Shown: positions 1-8,710, counted from the stretch's first letter. The stretch is DNA of 64,000 bases from an uncultured Eubacteriales bacterium (GCA_902765395.1 CACWZP010000012.1:1-64000), one strand, 5' to 3'. The notes: a model not told the origin generated them from the sequence alone. A program made the numbers and translations.

Positions 1-165
1 GCCCCTGCGCGTCCCGCCGCGCCCCAGCCGCCGAGGCCCGCTGCGCCTGTGCGTCCCGCGGCTCCCCAGCGCCCCGCCTCCCCGGCGACGCCCAATCGCC
101 CCGGCAATGGCAGGCCCGGCGGCGGCACCGGTCGCCAGGGCGGCCCCGGCCGGCCCGGACGGTAA
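1..165 (+). CDS. C-terminal tail of an unknown protein (partial)
   Basis: The reading frame is open from the first base of the window to a TAA at 163-165 and gives 54 residues made almost only of Pro, Ala, Arg and Gly. This is a disordered, basic tail; the body of the protein lies outside the window, so no function can be given. It converges on the minus-strand aminopeptidase gene, and a bidirectional terminator sits directly after the stop. GC-rich composition alone could keep a frame open over this length, so the call rests mainly on the well-placed terminator. Confidence 0.5.
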   Translation, partial: APARPAAPQPPRPAAPVRPAAPQRPASPATPNRPGNGRPGGGTGRQGGPGRPGR

Positions 166-170
166 AACAA

Positions 171-201
171 AAAAGCCTTCCCCAAATCGGGGAAGGCTTT
201 T
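171..201. terminator. Bidirectional intrinsic terminator
   Basis: A 13-bp perfect stem (171-183 with 189-201) with a 5-nt loop is flanked by A-runs on the left and T-runs on the right. It can therefore end both the plus-strand partial gene and the minus-strand opp-aminopeptidase operon. Confidence 0.85.
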
Positions 202-210
202 TTGTATACC

Positions 211-1434
211 TTATTCCGCCCAGTTGCCGTTGCGGAACACGGGCACCACGCTGCCGTCCCTGGTGATGGCGTCGATGGCCATGTCAGCCGTGCCGATCAT
301 GAAGTCCACGTGGATCATGGAGTCGTTGATGCCCATGGCGCGGCATTCCTCCAGGGTCTTGTCCTCGAAGCCCCGGATGGTGTCGGCGAAGCCCATGCCC
401 AGCGCCAGGTGGCAGGCGGCGTTCTCGTCAAACAGCGTGTTGTAGAAGAGGATCCCGCTGTTCTGGATGGGAGAGTCGTAGGGCACCAGGGCGCACTCGC
501 CCAGATAGGCGCTGCCCTCGTCCATGGTGATGATGTGGGTGAGAAGGTCGTTGTTCAGCTCCGCGTGCCACTCCACCGCCTTGCCCTCGTGGAAGCGGAT
601 CCAGAAATCGTCGATCAGCTGGCCATCCCGGCTCAGGGGCTTGGAGGCGTGCACGATGCCCTCGGCCACGCCGCGCATGGGGGAAATGAAGCACTCCTCG
701 GTGGGGATGTTGGGGTTGAAGAACACGCCGGATAGTGTGGTGTCCCCGCCGCCCTTGAACTCGGCCTCGGGGATCATGCCCACGGTGAAGTCCGTGCCGT
801 TTCCGGCGGTATAGTGCAGCTTCTCGATGCCCAGGGAGTTGAGCCACGCGCAGCGGTGGTGCAGCTCCTCATTGTGCTGCTTCCATGCCTCCACCGGGTC
901 ATCGGTCACGCGGCTGGTGGCCAGTATGGCCTCCCACAGCTTCTCGATGGCCTGGTGCCTGGACAGCCCCGGGAACAGCTTCTTCGCCCAGGCGGCCCCG
1001 GGCACGGCGGCGATGCACCACTGGTACTTGTTCTCCATGGCGTCCACATAGCCCTTGATCAGCGGATAGCGCTTCTGCCGCGCGGTCGCCTGCTTCTTCT
1101 GGTTGATGCCGCGCAGGCCGTCCGGGTCGTCGGAATCCAGGTAGATGCGGCAGGGCAGCTTGTCCAGGAAGTGCTTGTAGCGCGCCTCCTGATAGTCGGT
1201 CAGCTCGGAGAGCGTCTTCACGCTCTGGTGCCGCACGTGCAGCTTCTCCAGCGGCTGATAGTCCCAGTCCACCACCACGCGCTTCGCGCCCAGCTTGTAG
1301 CATTCGTCCACCACCATGGCCACGAATTCCGGCTGGTCCAGCCCGGCCACGATGAACACCTCCTGGCCCTTTTGCACGTTCACGCCGCTCTCGGCGATCA
1401 GCCGCGCGTATTTGCGCAATATCGTCTTTTTCAC
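211..1434 (-). CDS. M29 family aminopeptidase
   Basis: This is a cytoplasmic metallo-aminopeptidase of peptidase family M29 (AmpS/PepS/AmpT type), which removes N-terminal residues from peptides. The 407-residue length is normal for the family. Candidate metal ligands are Glu247 (NIPTEE), Glu313 (AYLGE), His342 (ACHLALGMGF), His375 and Asp377 (IHVDFMIG). The start is GTG at 1432-1434, preceded by GGAGG at good spacing. It is the last gene of the minus-strand oligopeptide transport operon, 21 bp after the second ATPase gene, so it probably digests the peptides the transporter brings in. The family call is firm; the substrate range cannot be read from sequence. Confidence 0.93.
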   Translation of the reverse strand: MKKTILRKYARLIAESGVNVQKGQEVFIVAGLDQPEFVAMVVDECYKLGAKRVVVDWDYQPLEKLHVRHQSVKTLSELTDYQEARYKHFLDKLPCRIYLDSDDPDGLRGINQKKQATARQKRYPLIKGYVDAMENKYQWCIAAVPGAAWAKKLFPGLSRHQAIEKLWEAILATSRVTDDPVEAWKQHNEELHHRCAWLNSLGIEKLHYTAGNGTDFTVGMIPEAEFKGGGDTTLSGVFFNPNIPTEECFISPMRGVAEGIVHASKPLSRDGQLIDDFWIRFHEGKAVEWHAELNNDLLTHIITMDEGSAYLGECALVPYDSPIQNSGILFYNTLFDENAACHLALGMGFADTIRGFEDKTLEECRAMGINDSMIHVDFMIGTADMAIDAITRDGSVVPVFRNGNWAE

Positions 1435-1455
1435 AGATATACCTCCAGTTTTCTG

Positions 1456-2412
1456 TTATGATTCCAGTGGGTGATGGCACGCGCAGAAGTGGCCGTCCCC
1501 CAGGTCTTTCAGCTCCGGCTTCTCCCCGGCGCAGCGCTCGTCTGCGAAGGGACAGCGCAGCCGGAAGCGGCAGCCGCTGGGCGGGTTCACCGGGCTGGAC
1601 ACCTCACCGGTCAGCAGCGCCCGCTCCTCGTCCCGGCGGGATGGGTCGGGCTGGGGCACGGCATCCAGCAGAAAGCGTGTGTAGGGGTGCCTCGGCGCGG
1701 CGTAGAGCGCCTCCGTGGGGGCCATCTCGCACAGCTGGCCCAGGAACATCACCATCACCCGGTCAGACAGGTACCGCACCACGTTCAGATCGTGGGAGAT
1801 GAACAGGTAGGTCAGCCCCCGCTGGCGCTGCAGATCGCCGAGCAGGTTCAATATCTGCGCCTGGATGGACACGTCCAGCGCGCTGACCGGCTCGTCGCAG
1901 ATGATCAGCCGCGGGTTCAGCGCCAGGGCCCTGGCGATGCCGATGCGCTGGCGCTGGCCGCCGGAGAACTGGTGGGGATAGCGGCTGTAGAACTCCGGCC
2001 GCAGGCCCACCTGCTCCATCAGGGCGCGCACCATGTCCGCCCGCTCGGCGCGATTGGCGCCGATACGGTGGGCATTCAGCGGCTCCATGATGATCCTGCC
2101 CACGGACATGCGCGGGTCCAGGGAGGCGTAGGGGTCCTGGAAGATCATCTGCATGCCCCGGCGCAGCGTGCGCAGCGCCTCGCCCCGCAGCGTGGACAGG
2201 TCCCGGCCGTCGAAGAACACCTTGCCGGAGGTGAGCGGGATCAGGTCCAGCACCAGCTTGCCCAGCGTGGACTTGCCGCACCCGGATTCGCCCACCAGGC
2301 CCAGCGTCTCGCCCTCCTGGATGGCAAAGGAAATGTCGGACACCGCGTGGACCACGCCGCCCTCAACGGGGAATTCCTTCACAAGATGCTCGGCGCGCAG
2401 AAGTTCACTCAT
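1456..2412 (-). CDS. oppF: Oligopeptide/dipeptide ABC transporter ATPase, OppF-type
   Basis: This is one of two cytoplasmic ATPases that drive peptide import. The 318-residue protein has Walker [10 protein letters not shown], signature FSGGQRQR, Walker B LIICDEP with the following SALD, and the H-loop ISHD. Its C-terminal oligopeptide-HPY extension has cysteines spaced [14 protein letters not shown]...C; a related cysteine set in DppD-type ATPases has been linked to an iron-sulfur cluster. Its ATG overlaps the stop of the upstream ATPase gene by 4 bases, which implies translational coupling. Dipeptide, oligopeptide and some nickel or sugar transporters share this family, so the substrate is inferred from the neighbouring aminopeptidase. 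Confidence 0.92.
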   Translation of the reverse strand: MSELLRAEHLVKEFPVEGGVVHAVSDISFAIQEGETLGLVGESGCGKSTLGKLVLDLIPLTSGKVFFDGRDLSTLRGEALRTLRRGMQMIFQDPYASLDPRMSVGRIIMEPLNAHRIGANRAERADMVRALMEQVGLRPEFYSRYPHQFSGGQRQRIGIARALALNPRLIICDEPVSALDVSIQAQILNLLGDLQRQRGLTYLFISHDLNVVRYLSDRVMVMFLGQLCEMAPTEALYAAPRHPYTRFLLDAVPQPDPSRRDEERALLTGEVSSPVNPPSGCRFRLRCPFADERCAGEKPELKDLGDGHFCACHHPLES

Positions 2413-3410
2413 CGGTCGATACCTCCCAGGGGCCGTTCATCGTCCTTTGGATAGAAGCAGCGGCAAAGGTGCCCGCCGCCCAGGTCGTTGAGTTCCGGCT
2501 TTTCGCCGCGGCACATTTCCGTGGCGAATTCACACCGCGGCGAGAACCGGCAGCCCGATGGCATGGCGCGCAGGTTGGGCACGGTGCCCCGGATGTTGTA
2601 CAGCCGCTGGCCCTTGGGCGTCATGCGGGGCAGGGAGGCCATCAGTCCCCGGGTGTAGGGGTGGGCGCAGGTGTCAAACAGCGTGGTCACGTTCGCCCGT
2701 TCCACCACCTCTCCGGCGTACATCACGTACACCTCGTCGCACATCTCCGCCACCACGCCCAGGTTGTGGGTGATGAGCAGGATGGACGTGCCGGTATCCC
2801 GCTGGAGATCCCGCATCAGCCGCAGGATCTGCGCCTCGATGGACACGTCCAGCGCCGTGGTGGGCTCGTCCGCGATCAGCAGCGCCGGCCGCATCACCAT
2901 GGCCATGCCGATCATCACCCGCTGGCGCAGGCCGCCGGACAGCTGGTGGGGATAGCTCTTGAAGCGCCGCTCCGCCTCCGGGATGCCCACCTTTTCAAAG
3001 ATCTCGATGGTGCGCGCCTTCGCCGCTTTGGCGTCCATGCCGCCGTGCAGCCGCAGCGCCTCGGACACCTGCTTGCCCACGGTGATTACCGGGTTCAGGC
3101 TGGTCATCGGCTCCTGGAAGATCATCGAAATGCGGTTGCCGCGGATCCTGCGCATTTCCCGGTCGGAAAGGCGCAACAGATCCTGTCCGCCGAACAGCGC
3201 TTCGCCGGATTCCACGCGCCCGTTGTCCGAAAGCAGCCCCATCACGGAAAGGCTCGTCACGCTCTTGCCGCAGCCGGATTCGCCCACCAGGCCCACGGTC
3301 TTTCCCTCGGGGACGGCCAGGCTCACGCCGCTCACGGCCATGGCCCGCTCCTTCACGCCGTCGGAGGCGAAGGACACGCACAGGTTCTTGATTTCGAGGA
3401 TGTTGCTCAT
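2409..3410 (-). CDS. oppD: Oligopeptide/dipeptide ABC transporter ATPase, OppD-type
   Basis: Partner ATPase of the peptide importer. The start is the ATG at 3408-3410, which encodes MSNILEIKN and has GGAG 7 nt upstream. A longer frame continues upstream but lies inside the permease gene and is not conserved-looking. The 333-residue protein carries Walker A GESGCGKS, signature LSGGLRQR, Walker [13 protein letters not shown] and the C-terminal oligopeptide-HPY region with cysteines [14 protein letters not shown]...C, parallel to its neighbour. It begins 14 bp after the permease stop and overlaps the next ATPase gene by 4 bases. Confidence 0.92.
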   Translation of the reverse strand: MSNILEIKNLCVSFASDGVKERAMAVSGVSLAVPEGKTVGLVGESGCGKSVTSLSVMGLLSDNGRVESGEALFGGQDLLRLSDREMRRIRGNRISMIFQEPMTSLNPVITVGKQVSEALRLHGGMDAKAAKARTIEIFEKVGIPEAERRFKSYPHQLSGGLRQRVMIGMAMVMRPALLIADEPTTALDVSIEAQILRLMRDLQRDTGTSILLITHNLGVVAEMCDEVYVMYAGEVVERANVTTLFDTCAHPYTRGLMASLPRMTPKGQRLYNIRGTVPNLRAMPSGCRFSPRCEFATEMCRGEKPELNDLGGGHLCRCFYPKDDERPLGGIDR

Positions 3411-3424
3411 GGAGATACTCCGCT

Positions 3425-4336
3425 TCAGGTCTTCATATACGGGTCGATGGCGTCCCGCAGGCCGTCGCCCAGGAAGTTGAACGCCATCACCGTGAGCAGG
3501 ATCGCCAGGCCGGGGGCCAGGATCAGCCAGGGGCACATATAGGCATAGTCCTTGCCCTGGCTGACCATCAGCCCCCAGGAGGCGGCGTTGGGGTCGCCCA
3601 CGCCCAGGAAGCTCATGCTGCTCTCCCACATGATGGCGGCGGGGATGTCCAGCGTGAACAGCACGATCAAATTGGGCAGGCAGTTGGGCAGGATGTGCCT
3701 GAAGGCGATGGCCCAGCGGCTCACGCCCATGGACCGCGCGGCCTCCACGAACTCCTTTTCCTTCAGCGACAGCGTCTGGGCGCGCACCACGCGGGCGGTG
3801 CCGGCCCAGTTGATGATGGACAGGGCGATGAACATGTTGAGGATGCTGGAGCCCAGCGTGTACATCACCACCATGGCCAGCAGCAGCGAGGGGAACGCCA
3901 GCACCACGTCCGCCAGCCGCATGATGACGTTGTCCACGTGCCTGCCCATATAGCCGGCCATCAGCCCCAGCGCCGTGCCCAGCACCAGTGAGATCAGCGA
4001 GGGCACGAAGCCGATCATCAGGGATATGCGCCCGCCATACACCACCCGCGTGAACACGTCCTGGCCCAGGTCGTCCGTGCCGAACCAGTGCTCGGCGGAG
4101 GGCGGCTCGTTCATGACCATCAGGTCCATCTCGTTGGGGTCATAGCGGGTGATCAGCGGCGCGAACACCGCCATCAGCACCATCAGCGCGATCAGTATCA
4201 GCCCCAGCAGCGCGGCCCTGTTCACCCGGAACATGTGCCGTATGCTCATCCATATGCCCTCGTCCGGCTGGATCTCGGCGTTGATGATCTGCTCCGAGAG
4301 CGCGCGGGTGTACTTGTCCTTGCTCAAAAACTTCAC
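3425..4336 (-). CDS. oppC: Peptide ABC transporter permease, OppC-type
   Basis: Inner permease subunit of the peptide importer, in the cytoplasmic membrane. The 303-residue protein has the OppC layout: an N-terminal cytoplasmic stretch, a first membrane span (about residues 38-62) with the following GTDDLGQDVF region, then the permease core with the EAA-loop sequence EAARSMGVSRWAI that docks on the ATPases. It sits 12 bp after the OppB gene and in the same orientation, so both permeases are co-translated from the operon mRNA. The family call is secure; the transported peptide length is unknown. Confidence 0.93.
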   Translation of the reverse strand: MKFLSKDKYTRALSEQIINAEIQPDEGIWMSIRHMFRVNRAALLGLILIALMVLMAVFAPLITRYDPNEMDLMVMNEPPSAEHWFGTDDLGQDVFTRVVYGGRISLMIGFVPSLISLVLGTALGLMAGYMGRHVDNVIMRLADVVLAFPSLLLAMVVMYTLGSSILNMFIALSIINWAGTARVVRAQTLSLKEKEFVEAARSMGVSRWAIAFRHILPNCLPNLIVLFTLDIPAAIMWESSMSFLGVGDPNAASWGLMVSQGKDYAYMCPWLILAPGLAILLTVMAFNFLGDGLRDAIDPYMKT

Positions 4337-4348
4337 GCCCGCACCCCC

Positions 4349-5260
4349 TTACTCCACGCGAATCCGCGGGTCGATCACCGAATACAGCACGTCCGCCAGC
4401 AGATTCCCGGCGATGATCAGCACGGCGGTGAAGATCACCGTGCCCTGCAAAAGCGGCATGTCCCGCTTCTTGATGGCCTCCACGGCCAGGCCGCCCACGC
4501 CGGGCATGGCGAACACCGACTCGGTGATGGCCGCGCCGGAGAGCAGCGAGGAGATCTGGATCGCCATCACGGTGATCACCGGGATCAGCGCGTTCTTCAG
4601 CGCGTGGCGGTTGATGACCTTCAGCGGCGAGAGGCCCTTGGAGCGGGCCGTGCGGATGTAGTCGCTGCGCAGCACGTCCAGCAGGTTCGACCGCGTCAGC
4701 CGGGCGATGCGCCCCGCCGACGACCAGCCCAGCACGATGGTGGGCAGTATGTAGCACTGCCAGCTGTCCGCGCCGGAGATGGGCAGCACGTTCTTGAAGG
4801 TGTTTTGCAGGATCAGCGCCACCCAGAAAACCGGCATCGACACGCCGAACAGCGAAATGCCCATGCTCAGGTGGTCCAACAGGGAATTCTTCTTCACGGC
4901 GGAGATGATGCCCACGGGGATGCCCATGATCCAGGAGAACAGCGACGAGGCCACGGCCAGCTTCAGCGTGTAGGGGAAGGCGTTTGCGATCAGCCCCGTG
5001 ACCGGGCGGTTCAGCTTCCAGCTGATGCCCAAATCGCCGTGCAGCATATCCCAGATGTAGCGGAAATAGCGCACGATGAAGGGGTCGTCCAGGTGCATGC
5101 TCTGGCGCATCCTGTCGATCAAATCCTCCTTGACATGCTCGCGCATCATCACCGTCACCGGGTCGCCCGGTACCACGTTGAGCATGAAAAAGACAAGGAA
5201 AACCAGCCCCAGCAGCACGGGGATGGTGATCAGTATGCGCTTGGCGATGTGCTTGGCCAT
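4349..5260 (-). CDS. oppB: Peptide ABC transporter permease, OppB-type
   Basis: First permease subunit of the peptide importer. The N-terminus has the OppB hallmark: a single span at residues 8-29 followed by NVVPGDPVT. The EAA-type loop is TARSKGLSPLKVINRHALKN, followed by the last spans ending in DPRIRVE. Length is 303 residues, typical for the family. The ATG is preceded by GGAGG. The 74-bp gap to the upstream binding-protein gene holds a strong hairpin. Confidence 0.93.
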   Translation of the reverse strand: MAKHIAKRILITIPVLLGLVFLVFFMLNVVPGDPVTVMMREHVKEDLIDRMRQSMHLDDPFIVRYFRYIWDMLHGDLGISWKLNRPVTGLIANAFPYTLKLAVASSLFSWIMGIPVGIISAVKKNSLLDHLSMGISLFGVSMPVFWVALILQNTFKNVLPISGADSWQCYILPTIVLGWSSAGRIARLTRSNLLDVLRSDYIRTARSKGLSPLKVINRHALKNALIPVITVMAIQISSLLSGAAITESVFAMPGVGGLAVEAIKKRDMPLLQGTVIFTAVLIIAGNLLADVLYSVIDPRIRVE

Positions 5261-5293
5261 GGGAATCCTCCGGGAGGTCTGTCAATGATTTGA

Positions 5294-5316
5294 AGGGGCG
5301 GCGAAACGCCGCCCCT
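5294..5316 (-). promoter_or_regulatory. Intra-operon hairpin between binding-protein and permease genes
   Basis: A perfect 10-bp GC-only-rich stem (5294-5303 with 5307-5316) with an AAA loop lies in the gap between the binding-protein stop and the OppB start. It has no downstream T-run. Such hairpins often protect the upstream mRNA segment or attenuate, giving more binding protein than permease; that role is inferred. Confidence 0.6.
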
Positions 5317-5334
5317 ACATGGTTAAAGTGTGCG

Positions 5335-6927
5335 TCAGTCGCCCAGGGTGATGGGATAGAAGCTCATGTCGCTCCAGCCGTTCCAGGCCACCTTGAAGCC
5401 GTGCACCCGGGGGTTCAGGCAGAACAGGTGGTTGCGCTGGTACAGCGGCAGGGTGATGGCGTCGTCGTGCACCACAGCCTGGTCGATCTTCTGATAGGCG
5501 GCCATGCGCTCGTCGAAGTCGATGATGCCCTGGGCCTCGTCGATCAGGTTCAGGATCTCCTCGTTGTCGTAGTTGATGGAGCGGCCCACGGTGTTGCGGC
5601 GGGCGAAGAAGGTGTCCAGGAAGTTGTCCGGGTCGTTGTAGTCCGCGCTCCACACGCCGTAGTAGCTGGGCAGCTGGCCGTTGTGGCGGATGTCCTTGTA
5701 GGTGGCGTCGTCATACTCCGCCACGGTGGCGCGCACGCCGATCTTGCCGAAGAAGCTGCACAGCGTCTTGGAGATCTTGCGGCCGGCGTCGGAATCGGAG
5801 GTGATGGCCAGCTCCATGTCGAAGCCGTCGGCATAGCCCTCGTCGGCCAGGATCTGCTTGGCCTGGTCGGGGTCGTAGGGGATGGGCTCGGCGTCGGCGT
5901 TGAAGCTCAGCACGCCCTCGGGGATGAAGGTGCTCAGCACCTGGCCTTCGCCGGAGTACATCTGGTCCAGGATCACCTGGCGATCCACGGCCATCTGCAG
6001 CGCCTTGCGCACGTTGGGGTTGTTCAGCGGCTCGATGGCGGTGTTAAACATGAAGTAGTAGGTGCCGGCGCGGCTGCCGGACACGATCTGGTCGGCGTAG
6101 CCATTGTCCTTGAACCACTGCAGCTGGCTCTCGGCATAGTCGAAGTTGAACACGTCCACCTGGCCGTTTTCAAACATCATGCGCTGGGTGTCGGCGTCGG
6201 AGACGATGAACATCTCGATGCCGTCGATGGCCGGCGCGCCCTTGAAATAATTGGGGTTGGCAACGACCTTCACCTTGCTGCCCAGTTCCCACTCGGTCAC
6301 CTGGAAGGGGCCGGTGCCGAAGCACACCGCGGGGTTGACGCCGAAGTCGTCCACGCCCTCGGTGGATTCCCGGTTGAAGATGGACCCGCCGGGGGTGGCC
6401 AGACGGCTGAGGAAGGAGGAGCAGGGCTTGACCAGCTTGAACTCGACGGTGTTGTCGTCCACGGCGGTGACGCCGGACACGCTCTCGGCCTCGCCGTCGA
6501 AGCACTCCGCGGCGCCCTCGACGATGCCGTAGTAGATGTCGTAGTTCTTCGCCAGGCGGTCGTGCTCCATCATGCGGTTCACGCTGAACACCACGTCGTC
6601 CGCGGTGAAGGCGTCGCCGTTGTGGAAGGTGACCCCCTCGTGCAGGTGGAAGGTGTAGGTCAGGCCGTCCTCGCTCACGTCCCAGCTGTCCGCCAGGCCG
6701 GGGATGATCTGGGCCGCGCCGTCCACGGTGTCGGTCTCCACCAGGCGGTCAAAGCAGTTCAGGGGGATGGTGTAGCTGTCGGAAGTCATCTGCACGTCCA
6801 GGGTCTCCGGGTCCTCCGTCAGGAAGATGTGCAGCCAGTTGTCGTTCTCCTCGGCCAGCGCCGCCGGAACGACCAGCGCGGTCAGCGCCAGCGCCAGCGC
6901 GGCCAGCAGACAAAGCGTTCTCTTCAT
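5335..6927 (-). CDS. oppA: Peptide ABC transporter substrate-binding protein (family 5)
   Basis: Extracytoplasmic binding protein of the peptide importer, solute-binding family 5 (OppA/DppA). The start is the ATG at 6925-6927 with GGAGG 8 nt upstream; a longer frame begins earlier but has no ribosome site. Of its 530 residues, the first 25 or so form a Sec signal peptide ending in an AxA-type site (ALA before EEND). No lipobox cysteine is present, which is unusual because monoderm bacteria normally anchor these proteins by lipid. Family motifs include YTFHLHEGVTFHNGD and ADDVVFSVNR. It is the first gene of the six-gene operon. Confidence 0.92.
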   Translation of the reverse strand: MKRTLCLLAALALALTALVVPAALAEENDNWLHIFLTEDPETLDVQMTSDSYTIPLNCFDRLVETDTVDGAAQIIPGLADSWDVSEDGLTYTFHLHEGVTFHNGDAFTADDVVFSVNRMMEHDRLAKNYDIYYGIVEGAAECFDGEAESVSGVTAVDDNTVEFKLVKPCSSFLSRLATPGGSIFNRESTEGVDDFGVNPAVCFGTGPFQVTEWELGSKVKVVANPNYFKGAPAIDGIEMFIVSDADTQRMMFENGQVDVFNFDYAESQLQWFKDNGYADQIVSGSRAGTYYFMFNTAIEPLNNPNVRKALQMAVDRQVILDQMYSGEGQVLSTFIPEGVLSFNADAEPIPYDPDQAKQILADEGYADGFDMELAITSDSDAGRKISKTLCSFFGKIGVRATVAEYDDATYKDIRHNGQLPSYYGVWSADYNDPDNFLDTFFARRNTVGRSINYDNEEILNLIDEAQGIIDFDERMAAYQKIDQAVVHDDAITLPLYQRNHLFCLNPRVHGFKVAWNGWSDMSFYPITLGD

Positions 6928-6993
6928 GGGAAAATCCTCCGTCATGTGGTATTTGTCAATGCTCGATGAGATATGTATACTCATCTTCTTAAC

Positions 6994-7022
6994 ATTATAC
7001 TCGATTTTTAACCCAATTACAA
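6994..7022 (-). promoter_or_regulatory. Promoter of the peptide transport operon
   Basis: On the minus strand TTGTAA (7017-7022) is followed after exactly 17 nt by TATAAT (6994-6999). It lies about 70 nt upstream of the binding-protein start and has no other gene to serve. Confidence 0.8.
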
Positions 7023-7073
7023 CGGGTCAGATGTTAAGGATATATGTTGCTTCCTGGGTGCCGCGGGGAAAAG

Positions 7074-7109
7074 GGCCGCCGGCCCGCTCACGCGCGGGTT
7101 CCGGCGGCC
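7074..7109 (-). terminator. Terminator overlapping the end of the glycosylase gene
   Basis: A 9-bp GC stem (7074-7082 with 7101-7109) spans the stop codon of the glycosylase gene. On the minus strand it is followed by CTTTTCCCC. The T-run is short, so termination may be partial. Confidence 0.5.
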
Positions 7110-8293
7110 TTGACGATCAGATCCATGTTCTCCGGGGCACAGGGGACGTCCAGGAATCGGGCAAAGCGGTTCAGCGCGGCCTCCACGGCGGAGAGCATCG
7201 CGCCGCTCACCCGCGCGCCGTCCTCCCACCACCAGGTCTTCACCCGAAGGCAGAGTGCTTTGTTCACCGGCTCCGGCTCGAAACGGGCGACGAAGCGGCT
7301 GCCATACAGCACGGGCAGCACGTAGTAGCCGTACTCCCGCTTGGCCACGGGGGTGTACACCTCCCACCGGTACCGGAAGCCGAACAGCGCCTGGATCATT
7401 TCCCGGTCCCACATCAGGTTGTCCAGCGGCGCGATGAACCGGCAGGCGGGGCGCTTGCCGCCCTCCGGCAGCGCCTCAACCACCTCCGGCAGGGCATAGA
7501 ACTGCGCCCGGCTGCCCTCCACCCGGCAGGGGACGATCTCGCCTCGCTCGGAAAGCCGCTGAAGCGCCGCCTTGCGGGCCTTGTCGTCCCCGACCACATA
7601 GCCCTGCCACGCGCCGCCGCGCCTGTCCCAAAGCAGGCCCACGCAGCTTAGACGCCGCTTCACGTACCAGTCGGCGAAGGCGTCGTCGTCCCGTTCCACG
7701 GGCTCAAGGCACTCCCTCGGCAGCACCCGCTCCGTCAGGTCGAAGCGACGCTGGGTGCCCGCCTTGTCCGCCACGCACAGCCGGCCGGACGCGAACAGGT
7801 ACTCGATGGCCGCGCCGGAGGGCCGCCTGGGTCCCCAGCCGAAGTCCTTCGATTCGCCGATGGGGATGTCCGCCAGCGACGACGGCCCGCGCTCGCGGAT
7901 GATCGAGAGGATGTCCTCCAGCATATTGAAGGTCTCGCCCTGGCCGCGGCCCTCCAGCCAGCGCCGACCGTCCGCCGCCCGCAGGACGCGCTGCGGCGCG
8001 AAGCTGGGGAAGTCCCGGGCGGTATAGATGCACATCTCCTTGTCGTAACCGTCCACCAGATGGCGCTCCTCGTACAGCAGCCGGCGCAGGTGTTCGGGCC
8101 GATAGCCGCGCACCCGGGCCTGGAGCACCAGATCGGGGTTGCGGCCCGCCACGTTCAGCGGGTCGAACTGGATCGTGCCCAGCCGGTCCATGATGGCGCG
8201 CGCGCCGTCCAGGCCGCGGAAGCCGTCCGCGCCGTCCAGGTTCTGCCAGCGCACCAGCGCCTGCCGGGCCTGTTGATTGGTGAGGGTCAGCAT
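7088..8293 (-). CDS. AlkX/YcaQ-type DNA glycosylase (HTH_42 winged-helix family)
   Basis: This 401-residue protein belongs to the winged-helix HTH_42 family of alkyl-DNA glycosylases. AlkZ members carry a catalytic QxQ motif, while the AlkX/YcaQ branch carries QxD; here Gln42-Phe43-Asp44 (GTIQFDPLNVAGRNPDL) places it in the AlkX branch. That branch excises bulky N7-alkylguanine lesions and unhooks interstrand crosslinks. The conserved ICIYTARDFP-like segment and the C-terminal PLDNLMWDR box are present. The start has GAAGGGA upstream. It lies 51 bp downstream of a 44-residue gene whose promoter contains a LexA box, so SOS control is likely. A second, weaker promoter sits just before it. Confidence 0.85.
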   Translation of the reverse strand: MLTLTNQQARQALVRWQNLDGADGFRGLDGARAIMDRLGTIQFDPLNVAGRNPDLVLQARVRGYRPEHLRRLLYEERHLVDGYDKEMCIYTARDFPSFAPQRVLRAADGRRWLEGRGQGETFNMLEDILSIIRERGPSSLADIPIGESKDFGWGPRRPSGAAIEYLFASGRLCVADKAGTQRRFDLTERVLPRECLEPVERDDDAFADWYVKRRLSCVGLLWDRRGGAWQGYVVGDDKARKAALQRLSERGEIVPCRVEGSRAQFYALPEVVEALPEGGKRPACRFIAPLDNLMWDREMIQALFGFRYRWEVYTPVAKREYGYYVLPVLYGSRFVARFEPEPVNKALCLRVKTWWWEDGARVSGAMLSAVEAALNRFARFLDVPCAPENMDLIVKAAGTRA

Positions 8294-8324
8294 GGGGCGT
8301 CAGTCCCTTCTTTGGTATGCAAAC

Positions 8325-8352
8325 AGTATACCACAAATCCCCGCTCAGTTAA
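8325..8352 (-). promoter_or_regulatory. Possible internal promoter for the glycosylase gene
   Basis: TTAACT (8347-8352), 16 nt, TATACT (8325-8330) on the minus strand lies 32 nt before the glycosylase start. It overlaps the end of the small upstream gene. It is weaker than the upstream SOS-type promoter and may give basal expression. Confidence 0.4.
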
Positions 8353-8479
8353 AGCGGTACCGCCTGGCCCGGACGATGGGGGCCTTGGGCTCCATGGCCC
8401 GGCGCAGCATGCCGATCGCCCAGTCGCTCAGTCCGTCCGCCACCATCAGCATCACCATCATCGCGAAAATCAGAACCAT
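8345..8479 (-). CDS. Small hydrophobic protein under a LexA-type promoter
   Basis: A 44-residue protein starts at ATG 8477-8479, with a perfect AAGGAGG 6 nt upstream. Residues 1-13 are strongly hydrophobic (MVLIFAMMVMLMV), and a second partly hydrophobic stretch WAIGMLRRAM is followed by a very basic tail ending RARRYRFN. This looks like a small membrane-bound or amphipathic peptide. Its promoter contains a perfect LexA box, and the next gene is a DNA glycosylase. Several bacteria make small membrane proteins on SOS induction to delay division (SidA of Caulobacter, YneA of Bacillus); a similar role here is inference from size, topology and regulation, because no homology is recognisable. Confidence 0.7.
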   Translation of the reverse strand: MVLIFAMMVMLMVADGLSDWAIGMLRRAMEPKAPIVRARRYRFN

Positions 8480-8550
8480 CGTATTCCTCCTTGCCGGACG
8501 CGCTCCGGCGGGCTGTCGTAATTGGACATGCGGTTGCTTTGGATGGCTTT

Positions 8551-8580
8551 ATTATATAATCGAACATATGTTCGTGTCAA
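8551..8580 (-). promoter_or_regulatory. SOS promoter with embedded LexA box
   Basis: On the minus strand a consensus TTGACA (8575-8580) and TATAAT (8551-8556) are separated by 18 nt. The spacer contains the perfect 14-bp palindrome CGAACATATGTTCG (8561-8574), which fits the Firmicutes LexA site CGAAC-N4-GTTCG exactly. A bound repressor would cover the promoter. The first start codon downstream is that of the 44-residue protein, about 70 nt away. Confidence 0.88.
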
Positions 8581-8650
8581 GTGAAGAGGGGCAATTATCA
8601 TGCTTTTGTCGCGCCGTGTTCGATTATGAGATGGTGGGAGACAGAAAAAT

Positions 8651-8682
8651 AACGGCCTTCCCGCCGCGGCGGGAAGGCCGTT
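8651..8682 (-). terminator. Terminator of the fumarase gene
   Basis: A 15-bp stem (8651-8665 with 8668-8682) lies just after the fumarase stop. On the minus strand it is followed by ATTTTTCT, as expected for an intrinsic terminator. Confidence 0.85.
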
Positions 8683-8710
8683 TAAACTCATAATCCCTGT
8701 TCCTTTTTAT

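Noticed and set aside
5290-6969. 559-codon plus-strand frame opposite the peptide-binding protein gene
   Set aside because: Shadow frame of a GC-rich gene, repetitive Val/Gly/His/Ala composition, no motifs.
8277-8693. 138-codon plus-strand frame over the SOS promoter
   Set aside because: It crosses the LexA box, a minus-strand terminator and two minus-strand genes; no ribosome site supports it.
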